A stretch of DNA of 6,663 nt from Chloroflexota bacterium (GTDB lineage: Bacteria; Chloroflexota; Limnocylindria; Limnocylindrales; CSP1-4). Positions within the stretch are counted from its first letter, which is position 1, and every line of letters starts with the position of its first letter. Below are positions 1 through 6,663 of the stretch, piece after piece. The translations under genes were made by a program, and so were the position numbers. Location of the stretch: assembly GCA_021786915.1 (NCBI GenBank), contig JAJYMP010000045.1:1-6663 (forward strand), written 5' to 3'. The notes below the pieces were generated by a model. It saw only the letters and a program-made list of their open reading frames with translations. It was not told the origin of the DNA and ran no database searches.

Positions 1-109
1 GATGATCCGCGAACTCTGCAGGGTGGCGAGGCCGACCGTGATCGTGCGCACCTGTGGCGTCTGGAGGAAGAGCAGCCCGATCAGCAGGTCGTCCCAGATC
101 TGGATGAAC
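1..109. repeat. Exact 109-bp direct repeat, copy A (piece of the MalG-like permease gene)
   Basis: Positions 1-109 match 5825-5933 base for base in the same orientation (constant offset 5824). The match stops sharply: position 110 is c while 5934 is t, and no similarity follows. Read on the minus strand it corresponds to about residues 199-233 of the MalG-like permease, so it is a gene fragment and not a non-coding repeat. Its left limit is unknown because it reaches the window edge, so 109 bp is a minimum. It may be a real rearrangement junction or an assembly overlap at a contig end; the sequence alone cannot separate these. Confidence 0.95.
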
Positions 110-328
110 CTCGGCAGCAGCGAGGGTCTTGCCCTCCTCGCGACCGAGCTCGGCACCGATCGCCGCGGCCCGCCCGGCGACGATCGCGGCCGCCCGGAAG
201 AGGACCTCGCCGCGGTGAGGAGGCGGCGTACGTGTCCGGCCGGAGAGCGCGAGCCGGGCGGCGGCGGCCGCGGCATCGGGATCGGGGTCGTCGCCGATGC
301 AGTGGCGAAGGAGGATGGGTTCGGTCAT
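110..328 (-). pseudogene. Aldehyde dehydrogenase family, N-terminal fragment cut off at 110
   Basis: Read leftward from ATG at 326-328, the first 73 codons resemble the start of NAD(P)-dependent aldehyde dehydrogenases. An Ala-rich helix is followed by PPPHRGEVLFRAA, then a helix ending in GREEGKTLAAAE, the usual 'R..vL..aA..l..r...la....rEeGKtl.Ea' signature of this superfamily. A GGAGG site at 337-341, 8 nt before the ATG, supports the start. At 109/110 the similarity ends and the DNA becomes the permease repeat in a different frame. The frame stays open to the window edge but encodes nothing recognisable. The cofactor-binding and catalytic domains are therefore absent here. The protein also starts close to the first conserved helix, without the usual N-terminal strand region, so the gene may have been degenerate already. 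The family call is by motif only and the substrate is unknown. Confidence 0.65.
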
Positions 329-396
329 AGGGCGGGCCTCCGATGTCCTGACGTCGCGAACTCCCGGGCGCCGTCGCGATGTGGCATGGTTTCATC
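329..396. promoter_or_regulatory. Divergent intergenic region between aldehyde dehydrogenase fragment and phosphatase
   Basis: Two genes start back to back here, so promoters for both should lie in or near these 68 bp. On the minus strand the ribosome binding site for the aldehyde dehydrogenase fragment is clear (337-341). No convincing -35/-10 pair is visible for either direction. The octamer CGTCGCGA occurs at 352-359 and 372-379, 20 bp apart (about two helical turns), each containing the palindrome TCGCGA. This could be an operator pair, but such words are common in GC-rich DNA and one also occurs inside the phosphatase gene at about 444-451. Confidence 0.3.
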
Positions 397-1215
397 ATGG
401 ATTTGTCTTCGGTGGGCCACCGGCCTCTGACCTGCGAGGTCGACGTCGCGATCGAAGCCGCGCGCGCTGCCGGGGCCGTCATCCGAGGCGCGCGGCTCAA
501 TTCCGGCCAGGTCTCGGCGAAGGGACCGGCAGACCTCGTGACGGAGATCGACCGCGAGGCCGAGCGCACGATCGCCAGGATCCTCGGTGGGCGGTTTCCC
601 GAATACGGTCTTGTTGGCGAGGAGGGCACCGCCGACCACGGCGGCGGGGGCGCGCAGTGGATCGTCGACCCTCTCGACGGGACGCTGAACTTCGTGAACG
701 GCCATCCGATCGCCTCGGTGTCGATCGCGCTGCAGCGTCACGGGGTCATCGTCCTCGGGGTCGTCCACCAGCCCTATACCAACGAGCTGTTCGTCGCCGC
801 GCGGGGTCACGGGGCGGAACTCGATGGCCGTGCGATCCGAGTGTCGGCGGTCGACCGCCTGGCCGACGCGTTCGTCCTGACCGGACTCCCGTACGACGTC
901 CGCGACCGACCGGACGTTCCTCTCGAGTTGTTCGGGGCCCTCGCCCGGCGGGCACGCACGATCAGGATCATGGGCTCGGCCGCCCTCGATCTCTGCTCGG
1001 TCGCGACCGGCCGCGCCGACGCCTACCTCGAGACCGGGCTGAAGCCCTGGGACGTCGCGGCGGGGCGCCTGATCGTCGAGCTCGCCGGCGGCCGCTTCGA
1101 GGAGGTCGCGACCGAGCCCGACGGCGTCGGTCCATGCTGGACGCTGGCGACGAACGGCCGGCTTCATGAGGAGGTTCGCGGGCTCATCCCGGGTCCCTCT
1201 GACCGTCGACGCTAG
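397..1215 (+). CDS. Inositol monophosphatase family protein (SuhB/IMPase-like)
   Basis: Predicted Mg2+-dependent cytoplasmic phosphatase that hydrolyses a phosphate monoester such as inositol or sugar phosphate. All family motifs are present (numbering from 397): D-LVTEID (46-52), GEEG (74-77), WIVDPLDGT (88-96) and, after GSAALDLCSVATGRAD (193-208), the KPWDVAAG motif (216-223). The metal ligands expected from characterised family members are intact: E75, D91, D94 and D219. Length (272 aa) is normal. Start choice: ATG 397 gives MDLSS; an in-frame ATG at 379 adds MWHGFI. Neither has a Shine-Dalgarno sequence, so 397 is a preference based on family length. The gene is divergent from the aldehyde dehydrogenase fragment and convergent with the importer operon. 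Its TAG is followed directly, in frame, by the tail of a second family member. Family certain, exact substrate unknown. Confidence 0.93.
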   Translation: MDLSSVGHRPLTCEVDVAIEAARAAGAVIRGARLNSGQVSAKGPADLVTEIDREAERTIARILGGRFPEYGLVGEEGTADHGGGGAQWIVDPLDGTLNFVNGHPIASVSIALQRHGVIVLGVVHQPYTNELFVAARGHGAELDGRAIRVSAVDRLADAFVLTGLPYDVRDRPDVPLELFGALARRARTIRIMGSAALDLCSVATGRADAYLETGLKPWDVAAGRLIVELAGGRFEEVATEPDGVGPCWTLATNGRLHEEVRGLIPGPSDRRR

Positions 1216-1398
1216 CGCACAGACGCGTCCTGGGAATACGGCCTCGAGCCACAGGACGTAGCCGCTGGCGCGCTCATCCTGGAGGAGGCGGGAGGCAGCG
1301 CCAGCGACAACCGAGGGAGTCATCCTCATGTGTACGGCGGTCGCCTCCTGGCTTTGAACGGCCTGCGGAACGAAGAAGTCCGACGGCTCATCGGCGCG
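1216..1398 (+). pseudogene. Orphan C-terminal remnant of a second IMPase-family gene
   Basis: Directly after the TAG at 1213-1215, in the same frame, the translation reads RTDASWEYGLEPQDVAAGAL, then LILEEAGG, a short loop, and GGRLLALNGLRNEEVRRLIG. This is the last quarter of an IMPase-family protein, aligning from about residue 206 of the intact gene upstream (RADAYLETGLKPWDVAAG ... LATNGRLHEEVRGLI). The two tails are clearly homologous but differ at many positions, so this is not a fresh duplication. The metal-binding Asp and VAAG are kept, while the Trp of PWD is Gln here. The catalytic DPLDGT region is missing and no start codon or ribosome binding site precedes the fragment. The frame has no stop before 1605, so the original stop has also been lost or the end altered. 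Interpreted as a dead remnant left at a recombination boundary. Confidence 0.8.
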
Positions 1399-1426
1399 AC
1401 GTGCGCGACGCTGGCCGGTTCAGGTA

Positions 1427-1460
1427 CGGGGCCGAGGCATCGGACGACGCCTCGGCCCCG
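1427..1460 (-). terminator. GC-rich hairpin after the importer operon, likely transcription terminator
   Basis: A perfect 12-bp inverted repeat (1427-1438 pairing with 1449-1460, arm CGGGGCCGAGGC) encloses a 10-nt loop. It begins 5 nt beyond the stop codon of the substrate-binding protein gene on the minus strand, exactly where an operon terminator is expected. Neither side has a T-run, so it is not a classical intrinsic terminator. U-less hairpins in this position are usual in GC-rich bacteria. Being symmetrical it could also stop transcription arriving from the phosphatase side. Confidence 0.7.
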
Positions 1461-1465
1461 GCTGG

Positions 1466-2596
1466 TCAGTTACCGACGATGCTCGCCCAGCCGTCGGCGA
1501 TCAGACCGGCGGCAGCATCGAGCGCTTTCGGATCCTTGGGAAAGTGGACGGACGCATACGCACTCTCGGGGAGCGTCTTGGCCGCCAGGTCCGCGGGGAT
1601 CGTGATCTTGCGGATCGGGTGCGCGTACCCCCGCGCATACTCGAGCTGCCCCGCGTCCGAGAACGCGGTCTCGAGGAGGAGCTTGGCTGCGTTGGGGTGT
1701 GGTGCGCTGGCCGACACGAACTGGATGTAGAGCCCGGCCACCGTGCCGTCCGAGGGGACCACCACCTCGAGCGGCAGTTTGGTGTCATCACGCTTACTGA
1801 AGCCGTCGAAGTCCCAGAAGAGAGCGATCGGGCATTCGCCCTTCTGAATGTTGCTCGTGCTCGGCTTGATGCCGCGAAGCGCCTTGCCACCCTTCATCTT
1901 CGCGAAGAAGTCGAGGCCCGGTTGCACGTTCGTCTCGGAGCCGCCGTTGGCATACGCCGCGGCGAGGACGACCATGTTCGCCGTCGCCGACTCGCGCGGG
2001 TCACGCATGCAGATCTTGTCCTGGTACTCGGGCTTCAGGAGGTCCTGCCATGTGCGCGGGATCTCCTTGACGAGGTCCGTATTGACGGTGAAGGCGATGG
2101 CGCCCCAGTAGGCGGCCGCCCAACGGCCATCGGCGTCGCGCGCATACTCGGGGATCTCATCCCAGTGCGCAGGCTTATAGGCCAGAGAGAGGTTCTTGCT
2201 CTCGATGAGCGGGGCGAAGCTGAAGCCGAGGTCGGTGACGTCCGCGACCCCCTTGCCCTGCTCGGCTTCGAGACTGGCGACGATCTCGCCGCTGCTCATG
2301 TCCGTGTCGGTGTGCTTGATCCCGTAGGTGCTCTCGTAGAGCTTCCAGATGCCGCCGTAGTTGACCCAGTCGTCAGGCAGGCCGTAGCTGACGATCTCCC
2401 CCTCGGCCTTGGCGGCTGCCGCGAGCGCAGCGATCGGATCGGGCGTCTCCGTCGGGCTGGCTGCGGGAACCACCGATTGACCCGCGGACGCCGGCGTCGA
2501 TCCGCTGGGTGACGAGGTGGCGCCCGCGCTGCAGGCGCCACCCACGAGGGTCACAGCGAGGATCAGGACGACCCACGCGTACGAATGTCTGTTCAC
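1466..2596 (-). CDS. ABC importer substrate-binding lipoprotein (iron/thiamine/polyamine/phosphonate-type)
   Basis: Predicted extracellular solute-binding protein that delivers ligand to the two permeases encoded upstream. The 376-aa product begins MNRHSY, has a hydrophobic segment at residues 7-21 and a lipobox-like LVGGAC with Cys22 as the lipidation site. A Ser/Thr/Pro/Ala linker (23-54) precedes the type-2 periplasmic-binding fold starting about EGEIVSYG (65-72). AFTVNTDLV and TWQDLLKPEYQDKI are typical of the Fbp/Pot/thiamine-binding group. Start GTG 2594-2596 is chosen because GGAGGT lies 6 nt upstream and the signal peptide begins there. It is the last gene of the operon, 74 nt after the ATPase, followed by a hairpin. 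The adjacent Tyr pair typical of iron-binding FbpA is not evident. The ligand cannot be assigned; sugar phosphate, phosphonate, polyamine and thiamine are all possible. Confidence 0.88.
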   Translation of the reverse strand: MNRHSYAWVVLILAVTLVGGACSAGATSSPSGSTPASAGQSVVPAASPTETPDPIAALAAAAKAEGEIVSYGLPDDWVNYGGIWKLYESTYGIKHTDTDMSSGEIVASLEAEQGKGVADVTDLGFSFAPLIESKNLSLAYKPAHWDEIPEYARDADGRWAAAYWGAIAFTVNTDLVKEIPRTWQDLLKPEYQDKICMRDPRESATANMVVLAAAYANGGSETNVQPGLDFFAKMKGGKALRGIKPSTSNIQKGECPIALFWDFDGFSKRDDTKLPLEVVVPSDGTVAGLYIQFVSASAPHPNAAKLLLETAFSDAGQLEYARGYAHPIRKITIPADLAAKTLPESAYASVHFPKDPKALDAAAGLIADGWASIVGN

Positions 2597-2602
2597 TGCT
2601 CC

Positions 2603-2608
2603 ACCTCC
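2603..2608 (-). promoter_or_regulatory. Ribosome binding site deciding the start of the binding-protein gene
   Basis: On the minus strand GGAGGT stands 6 nt before GTG 2594-2596. The frame is open further upstream as far as the ATPase stop, with ATG 2657-2659 and TTG 2672-2674 as alternative starts. Those would add a Cys/Gly-rich stretch in front of the signal peptide and are poorly spaced from any Shine-Dalgarno sequence. This site therefore fixes the shorter, lipoprotein start. Confidence 0.8.
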
Positions 2609-2670
2609 ACACCGTTGACAGGAACAACCAGCTCCTCGAGCCCGAGACCCGTCGCACATGCCCTCGATAG

Positions 2671-3794
<1,124 letters not shown>

Positions 3795-3807
<13 letters not shown>

Positions 3808-4625
3808 GGCTCCACTTCCGATCGGGGCTCGTCAAGGTGAGCCGCCGCTCTGCGAGTGCCGATCCAGATGGCGAGGATGGAGATGCCGAAGGCCACGGCG
3901 AGGCTGACGACGGAGAGCGCACTGGCCAGACGGCCGTCTTGGCGCGTCCACTCGACGAGGAGCATCGGCAGCGTCTTGAAGCGGGCGCCCGTGACCAGCG
4001 TGGCCAGGGTCAGCTCGGCGAAGACGGTGGTGAAGACGAGCAGGCTGCCCGAGACGATGCCCCACCAGATGTTGGGGGCGACAACTCGCAGCAGGATCGT
4101 AGGCCAGCGGGCTCCAAGACTCTGGGCCGCCTCAGTCAGAACCCGAACGTCGACGGCGGCGAGCGCGTTGGCGATCGGGCGGTACATGAAAGGCAGGGTG
4201 ATCACCATGCAGGCCAGAATCAGCATGAGCGGCGTGCGTCCGATGTCGATCGGCGGACCGGCATAGAAGCGGACGATGGCCAGGGCGAGGACCACCGCGG
4301 GGACGCCGAACGGGAGGATCGTCACGAGCTCGACGAGACCGCGGCCCTCGGGCAGGCGGATCTGCACCCAGTAGGCCGTCGGCGCGACCAGGAGCACGCT
4401 CCCAACGACCGTCGCCGCGGAGATGAGGATTGAGCGACCGAGGGCCGTCACGAACTCCGGCTCGACGAACACCCCCGAGTACCACTCCCCGGTCAGGCCC
4501 TCCGGCAGCATCGTGCGATCCCAGCGGGTCGAGACCGAGAAGAGGACGGTAGCGGCGATCGGCACGAGCAGGTAGCCCAGGAAGAGCCCGATCAGTCCGA
4601 GGCGGACGAGGCGGTCGCCGGTCAT
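3795..4625 (-). CDS. ABC importer inner-membrane permease, second subunit
   Basis: Membrane subunit forming the translocation channel with the product of the gene just upstream. The 276-aa protein has about six hydrophobic segments (roughly 8-30, 64-86, 97-118, 131-150, 185-210, 238-260). The cytoplasmic EAA loop runs from E165-A-A-Q-S-L-G171 to P184 and contacts the ATPase. Start choice: TGA of the previous permease (4625-4627) shares its A with ATG 4623-4625, and GAGGTG at 4632-4637 lies 6 nt upstream. GTG codons at 4634 and 4628 are in frame, but 4634 falls inside that ribosome binding site. The 3' end overlaps the ATPase start by 13 bp. Resembles PotC/ThiP/FbpB-type permeases; the ligand is unknown. 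Confidence 0.93.
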
Positions 4626-5449
4626 CACCGCCACCTCGCGAAGCGGCGTTGCGAGACATGGAAGAGCGCCACGCAGGCGGCCATGATGATGAGCATCACG
4701 ATCGCCATGGCACTCGCGAGCGCCGGATCATGGCGCACATCGCCCGTGATCAGGAAGGCGATCTGCAGGGTGGCCAGATTCAGGTTGCTCCCGACCAACG
4801 TGTAGGCCGTCGCGAAGGCGCCGAATGCATTGGCGAAGAGGAGAACGAACCCGCCGAGGATGGCCGGAGCCAAGATCGGCAAGCCCACCATTCGCCAGTA
4901 CTGCCACGAGCTCGCGCCCAGGTTACGGGCAGCCTCGTTCCACTCACGGCGTAGCCCTTCCAGCGCGGGCACGATGAGCAGCACCATCAGGGGCAGCTGG
5001 AAGTAGAGGTAGGCCAGCGTGAGGCCCGAGAGCGAGTAGATGCTGAAGTTCGGGTAGAGGGCGACCCCGAAACCCTGGAGGAGGATCCGCGTCACGATCC
5101 CCGTCGAGCCGAGTACCACGACGAACGAGAAGGCGAGCGGCGCGCCCGCGAAGTTCGTGGTGACATCAGAAAGGGCGATGAGGGCTCGCCGGAGCATCGC
5201 GTTGCGGGAACGGACGATCGCCTGGGCGATCGGGACACCGAGAATGACGCCGAGGAACGCGGTTGTTGCTGAGAGGAGGAGGCTGTTCTGGAAAGCGGAC
5301 AGGTAGATGGGCCGTGCGACCTGCGCGTAGTACTCGAGCGTCGGACCGTCGCGACCCGCAAGGCTCTGTCCAATGAGCATCGCGACGGGCATGATGATGA
5401 GGGCGACGGCGAAGCTGACGAACGGGATCAGCCCTAACCAGCGGCGCAC
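4625..5449 (-). CDS. ABC importer inner-membrane permease, first subunit
   Basis: First gene of the importer operon. The 274-aa protein has six predicted membrane segments (about 5-26, 56-78, 100-120, 140-162, 190-214, 244-264) and an EAA loop E172-A-A-R-N-L-G178 to P191, as in PotB/AfuB-like permeases. It pairs with the following permease, whose ATG overlaps this gene's TGA by one base. Start GTG 5447-5449 has GGAGG 8 nt upstream (5458-5462). That site lies within the final codons of the preceding DeoR-chimera frame, whose TAG abuts the GTG with no gap. Expression could therefore depend on transcription and translation coming through the broken regulator. No separate promoter is recognisable upstream. 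Confidence 0.93.
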   Translation of the reverse strand: MRRWLGLIPFVSFAVALIIMPVAMLIGQSLAGRDGPTLEYYAQVARPIYLSAFQNSLLLSATTAFLGVILGVPIAQAIVRSRNAMLRRALIALSDVTTNFAGAPLAFSFVVVLGSTGIVTRILLQGFGVALYPNFSIYSLSGLTLAYLYFQLPLMVLLIVPALEGLRREWNEAARNLGASSWQYWRMVGLPILAPAILGGFVLLFANAFGAFATAYTLVGSNLNLATLQIAFLITGDVRHDPALASAMAIVMLIIMAACVALFHVSQRRFARWR

Positions 5450-5659
5450 CTAGGTCCCCTCCGCGAGATCCAGGGCCACCTTGAGGGTCGGGTCACGCCG
5501 CGAGCCGAGAGCCGCAGGTGCGGTCCGGGACCCGATCAGGTCACGCCGGATCGAGGCCTCGGTCACCCCGAAGCGGGCAGTCAGCTCGGCGACCGAGACG
5601 CGCTGGAGTTCCTCCACCAGGCGGGCGATCTGCTCCCGCCGGTCCCGGGCCGTGGTCAT
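5450..5659 (-). pseudogene. DeoR-type HTH head fused to an unidentified C-terminal tail
   Basis: From ATG 5657-5659 (GGAGG 6 nt upstream, 5666-5670) the product starts like a DeoR-family repressor: RREQIARLVEELQRVSVAEL, then ARFGVTEASIRRDL up to residue 41. DeoR proteins are normally about 250 aa, continuing with a wing and a sugar-phosphate-binding domain. Here the family pattern stops right after RRDL. The last 28 residues (IGSRTAPAALGS, then RRDPTLKVALDLAEGT) match no DeoR sequence known to me, and the frame ends with TAG directly against the importer's first GTG. Neither other forward frame on this strand restores a DeoR continuation. Most likely a truncated regulator joined near 5538 to the end of some other gene that once preceded the importer permease. 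A free-standing 69-aa DNA-binding protein cannot be excluded, but it would lack the effector domain. Confidence 0.72.
5491..5548. repeat. 10-bp direct repeat at the DeoR fusion point
   Basis: GGTCACGCCG occurs at 5491-5500 and again at 5539-5548, 48 bp apart and therefore in the same frame. On the minus strand both encode Arg-Arg-Asp, once in IRRDL at the end of the DeoR motif and once in SRRDPTLK in the foreign tail. The right-hand copy sits exactly where DeoR similarity ends. It may be microhomology from the joining event or a coincidence. Confidence 0.5.
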
Positions 5660-5710
5660 CGCCGTCCTCCCCTGGTTGTCATGAGCTCCTCCCGTCACGT
5701 CCGCCGCCGG

Positions 5711-6526
5711 TCACTTGCCCATCCCCATCGTCAGGCCGGCGATCAGGTAGCGCTGGAAGATCAGGTAGACGATCACCGCCGGCAGGGCGCTGACGAGCGA
5801 CCCGGCCATGAGCACCGGGACGTCGATGATCCGCGAACTCTGCAGGGTGGCGAGGCCGACCGTGATCGTGCGCACCTGTGGCGTCTGGAGGAAGAGCAGC
5901 CCGATCAGCAGGTCGTCCCAGATCTGGATGAACTGGAGCACGGCGACCGTCACCAGGGCCGGGATCGCCAGGGGAACCATGACCCGCACGAACGTCTGGG
6001 CGTACGAGGCCCCGTCGATGAGCGACGCCTCGATCAGCTCGGTCGGTACGCCGCGGAAGTAGGTCGTCATCAGGAACGTCGCGAACGGGGCGCCGAGGGC
6101 GGCATAGACGAGGACCGCCCCCGGGTACTGGTTGATCAGGCCGAGCTGGGCGACGTTCACGAACTCCGGGATGATGATCGACTGGAGCGGGACCATCATG
6201 CCCCCGATGATCGCGAGCAGGATGAGCGTCCGTCCCGGAAACCGGAGCTTGGCGAACGCATAGCCACCCATCGTGCTCACGACGAGGATGATCAGGACCG
6301 CGGCCAGGGTCACGACCGTGGAGTTCACGAGCTGCTGGACGACCGGGATCGCCCGCAGCAGGCCGGCCCAGCTGTCGAGCGAGAAGCCTGACTGGGTGAG
6401 GTACTGGTCCCGCGAGCGGAAGGCGGTCACGGTCATGAAGTAGAACGGGTAGAGCATCACGACCGCGACCAGGCAGAGGATCGCGAAGATCAGCGCGCGG
6501 ACGATGCGCCGCCGAAGCCCGGCCAT
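5711..6526 (-). CDS. Carbohydrate ABC transporter permease, MalG-like
   Basis: Inner-membrane subunit of a CUT1-type sugar importer. The 271-aa protein has six hydrophobic segments (about 12-34, 68-92, 101-121, 135-157, 186-208, 238-260). The MalG-type EAA loop is E166-A-S-L-I-D-G172 to P185, followed by IPALVTVAVLQFIQIWDD, which is characteristic of this family; the C terminus (YLIAGLTMGMGK) is also typical. ATG 6524-6526 lies 7 nt after the stop of the MalF-like partner; a GGGAGG within that gene's last codons is rather far (12 nt), so coupling is likely. The deoR fragment follows 51 nt downstream, fitting a sugar operon with a local regulator. Residues about 199-233 are encoded by the 109-bp stretch that is repeated at the window's left edge. 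This copy is intact. The sugar is unknown. Confidence 0.95.
   Translation of the reverse strand: MAGLRRRIVRALIFAILCLVAVVMLYPFYFMTVTAFRSRDQYLTQSGFSLDSWAGLLRAIPVVQQLVNSTVVTLAAVLIILVVSTMGGYAFAKLRFPGRTLILLAIIGGMMVPLQSIIIPEFVNVAQLGLINQYPGAVLVYAALGAPFATFLMTTYFRGVPTELIEASLIDGASYAQTFVRVMVPLAIPALVTVAVLQFIQIWDDLLIGLLFLQTPQVRTITVGLATLQSSRIIDVPVLMAGSLVSALPAVIVYLIFQRYLIAGLTMGMGK
5825..5933. repeat. Exact 109-bp direct repeat, copy B (within the intact MalG-like gene)
   Basis: This is the copy in its native context: the permease frame runs through it without interruption. It is identical to 1-109. The two copies lie in the same orientation, 5824 bp apart, and bracket the aldehyde dehydrogenase fragment, the phosphatase and the whole importer operon. 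Confidence 0.95.
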
Positions 6527-6533
6527 CAGATGC

Positions 6534-6663
6534 TCAATCCTCCCGGCTCCGGAGGAGCCGCAGCTGGACGAGGCTGATCGCGAACACGATCACGAAGAGC
6601 ACGACTCCGATCGCCGCGGCATAGCCGAAGACACCCTGGGCGAACGCCTTCTGGTAGACGAAG
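6534..6663 (-). CDS. Carbohydrate ABC transporter permease, MalF-like, C-terminal end (partial)
   Basis: The last 42 codons of a gene that continues past the right window edge. The translation FVYQKAFAQGVFGYAAAIGV, a single membrane segment (about residues 12-34 of the fragment) and a basic tail LRLLRSRED are the usual ending of MalF/UgpA-type permeases, where a final helix is followed by a short cytoplasmic Arg-rich tail. Stop TGA at 6534-6536 is 7 nt before the MalG-like ATG. Together they form the two membrane subunits of one sugar importer; its binding protein would be expected further right, outside the window. Confidence 0.88.
   Translation of the reverse strand, partial: FVYQKAFAQGVFGYAAAIGVVLFVIVFAISLVQLRLLRSRED

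Noticed and set aside
1..109. Attachment-site or insertion-element terminal repeat
   Set aside because: The repeated DNA is plain permease coding sequence, and no integrase, transposase or inverted termini occur in the window; recombination or assembly overlap is simpler.
325..1329. Long minus-strand frame opposite the phosphatase gene
   Set aside because: No recognisable motif, low-complexity Arg/Asp/Gly composition, and it is antisense to a gene with all IMPase motifs intact.
379..1605. Amber read-through of the phosphatase into the second phosphatase tail
   Set aside because: The frame is continuous, but the intact gene already has a natural full-length C terminus, and the extension runs on into antisense sequence of the binding protein. 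A remnant explains it better.
5522..5532. Palindrome GGTCC-G-GGACC upstream of the importer as operator
   Set aside because: Only 5-bp arms, inside an open frame, and easily produced by chance in GC-rich DNA.
5681..6391. Long + strand frame opposite the MalG-like gene
   Set aside because: Asp/Arg/His-rich shadow without motifs, fully antisense to a clear permease.

Overview
The window is GC-rich throughout, with GTG starts, strong GGAGG-type ribosome binding sites and a lipoprotein-type solute-binding protein carrying a long Ser/Thr/Pro linker. This looks like a GC-rich, free-living, transporter-rich bacterium. The style of the proteins suggests Chloroflexota (or less likely Actinomycetota), but no marker gene proves it.

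Layout: (1) Positions 1-109 are an exact direct copy of 5825-5933, an internal piece of a sugar ABC permease gene. It is joined at 109/110 to the first 73 codons of an aldehyde dehydrogenase gene read leftward. (2) A divergent, apparently intact inositol-monophosphatase-family gene occupies 397-1215 (+). (3) Directly after its stop, in the same frame, lies the orphan C-terminal tail of a second, diverged member of the same family (1216-1398). (4) A GC-rich hairpin (1427-1460) separates this from a compact leftward operon: permease (4625-5449), permease (3795-4625), ATPase (2671-3807), substrate-binding lipoprotein (1466-2596). This is a complete importer of the iron/thiamine/polyamine/phosphonate/sugar-phosphate type. 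(5) Upstream of it, 5450-5659 encodes a DeoR-type helix-turn-helix that ends abruptly after its recognition helix and runs into an unrelated C-terminal tail. (6) The right end is a MalG-like sugar permease (5711-6526) and the last 42 codons of its MalF-like partner (6534-6663), both leftward.

Individually the genes are ordinary. The unusual point is the number of broken genes at boundaries: an aldehyde dehydrogenase head, a phosphatase tail, a DeoR head and an unidentified tail in 6.6 kb, all next to intact genes. The simplest reading is that the block of about 1216-5538 (importer operon plus truncated flanking genes) was inserted between a phosphatase gene and a sugar-transport/DeoR operon. 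It would have removed most of deoR and placed the importer downstream of the malF-malG-deoR transcript. The left-edge repeat implies a second rearrangement (tandem duplication, deletion or circle junction) or an assembly artefact.

Functionally, the importer could bring in a solute, possibly phosphorylated, that a phosphatase then hydrolyses, beside a sugar importer. The ligand cannot be read from the sequence. No RNA gene, CRISPR array, transposase or integrase was seen.
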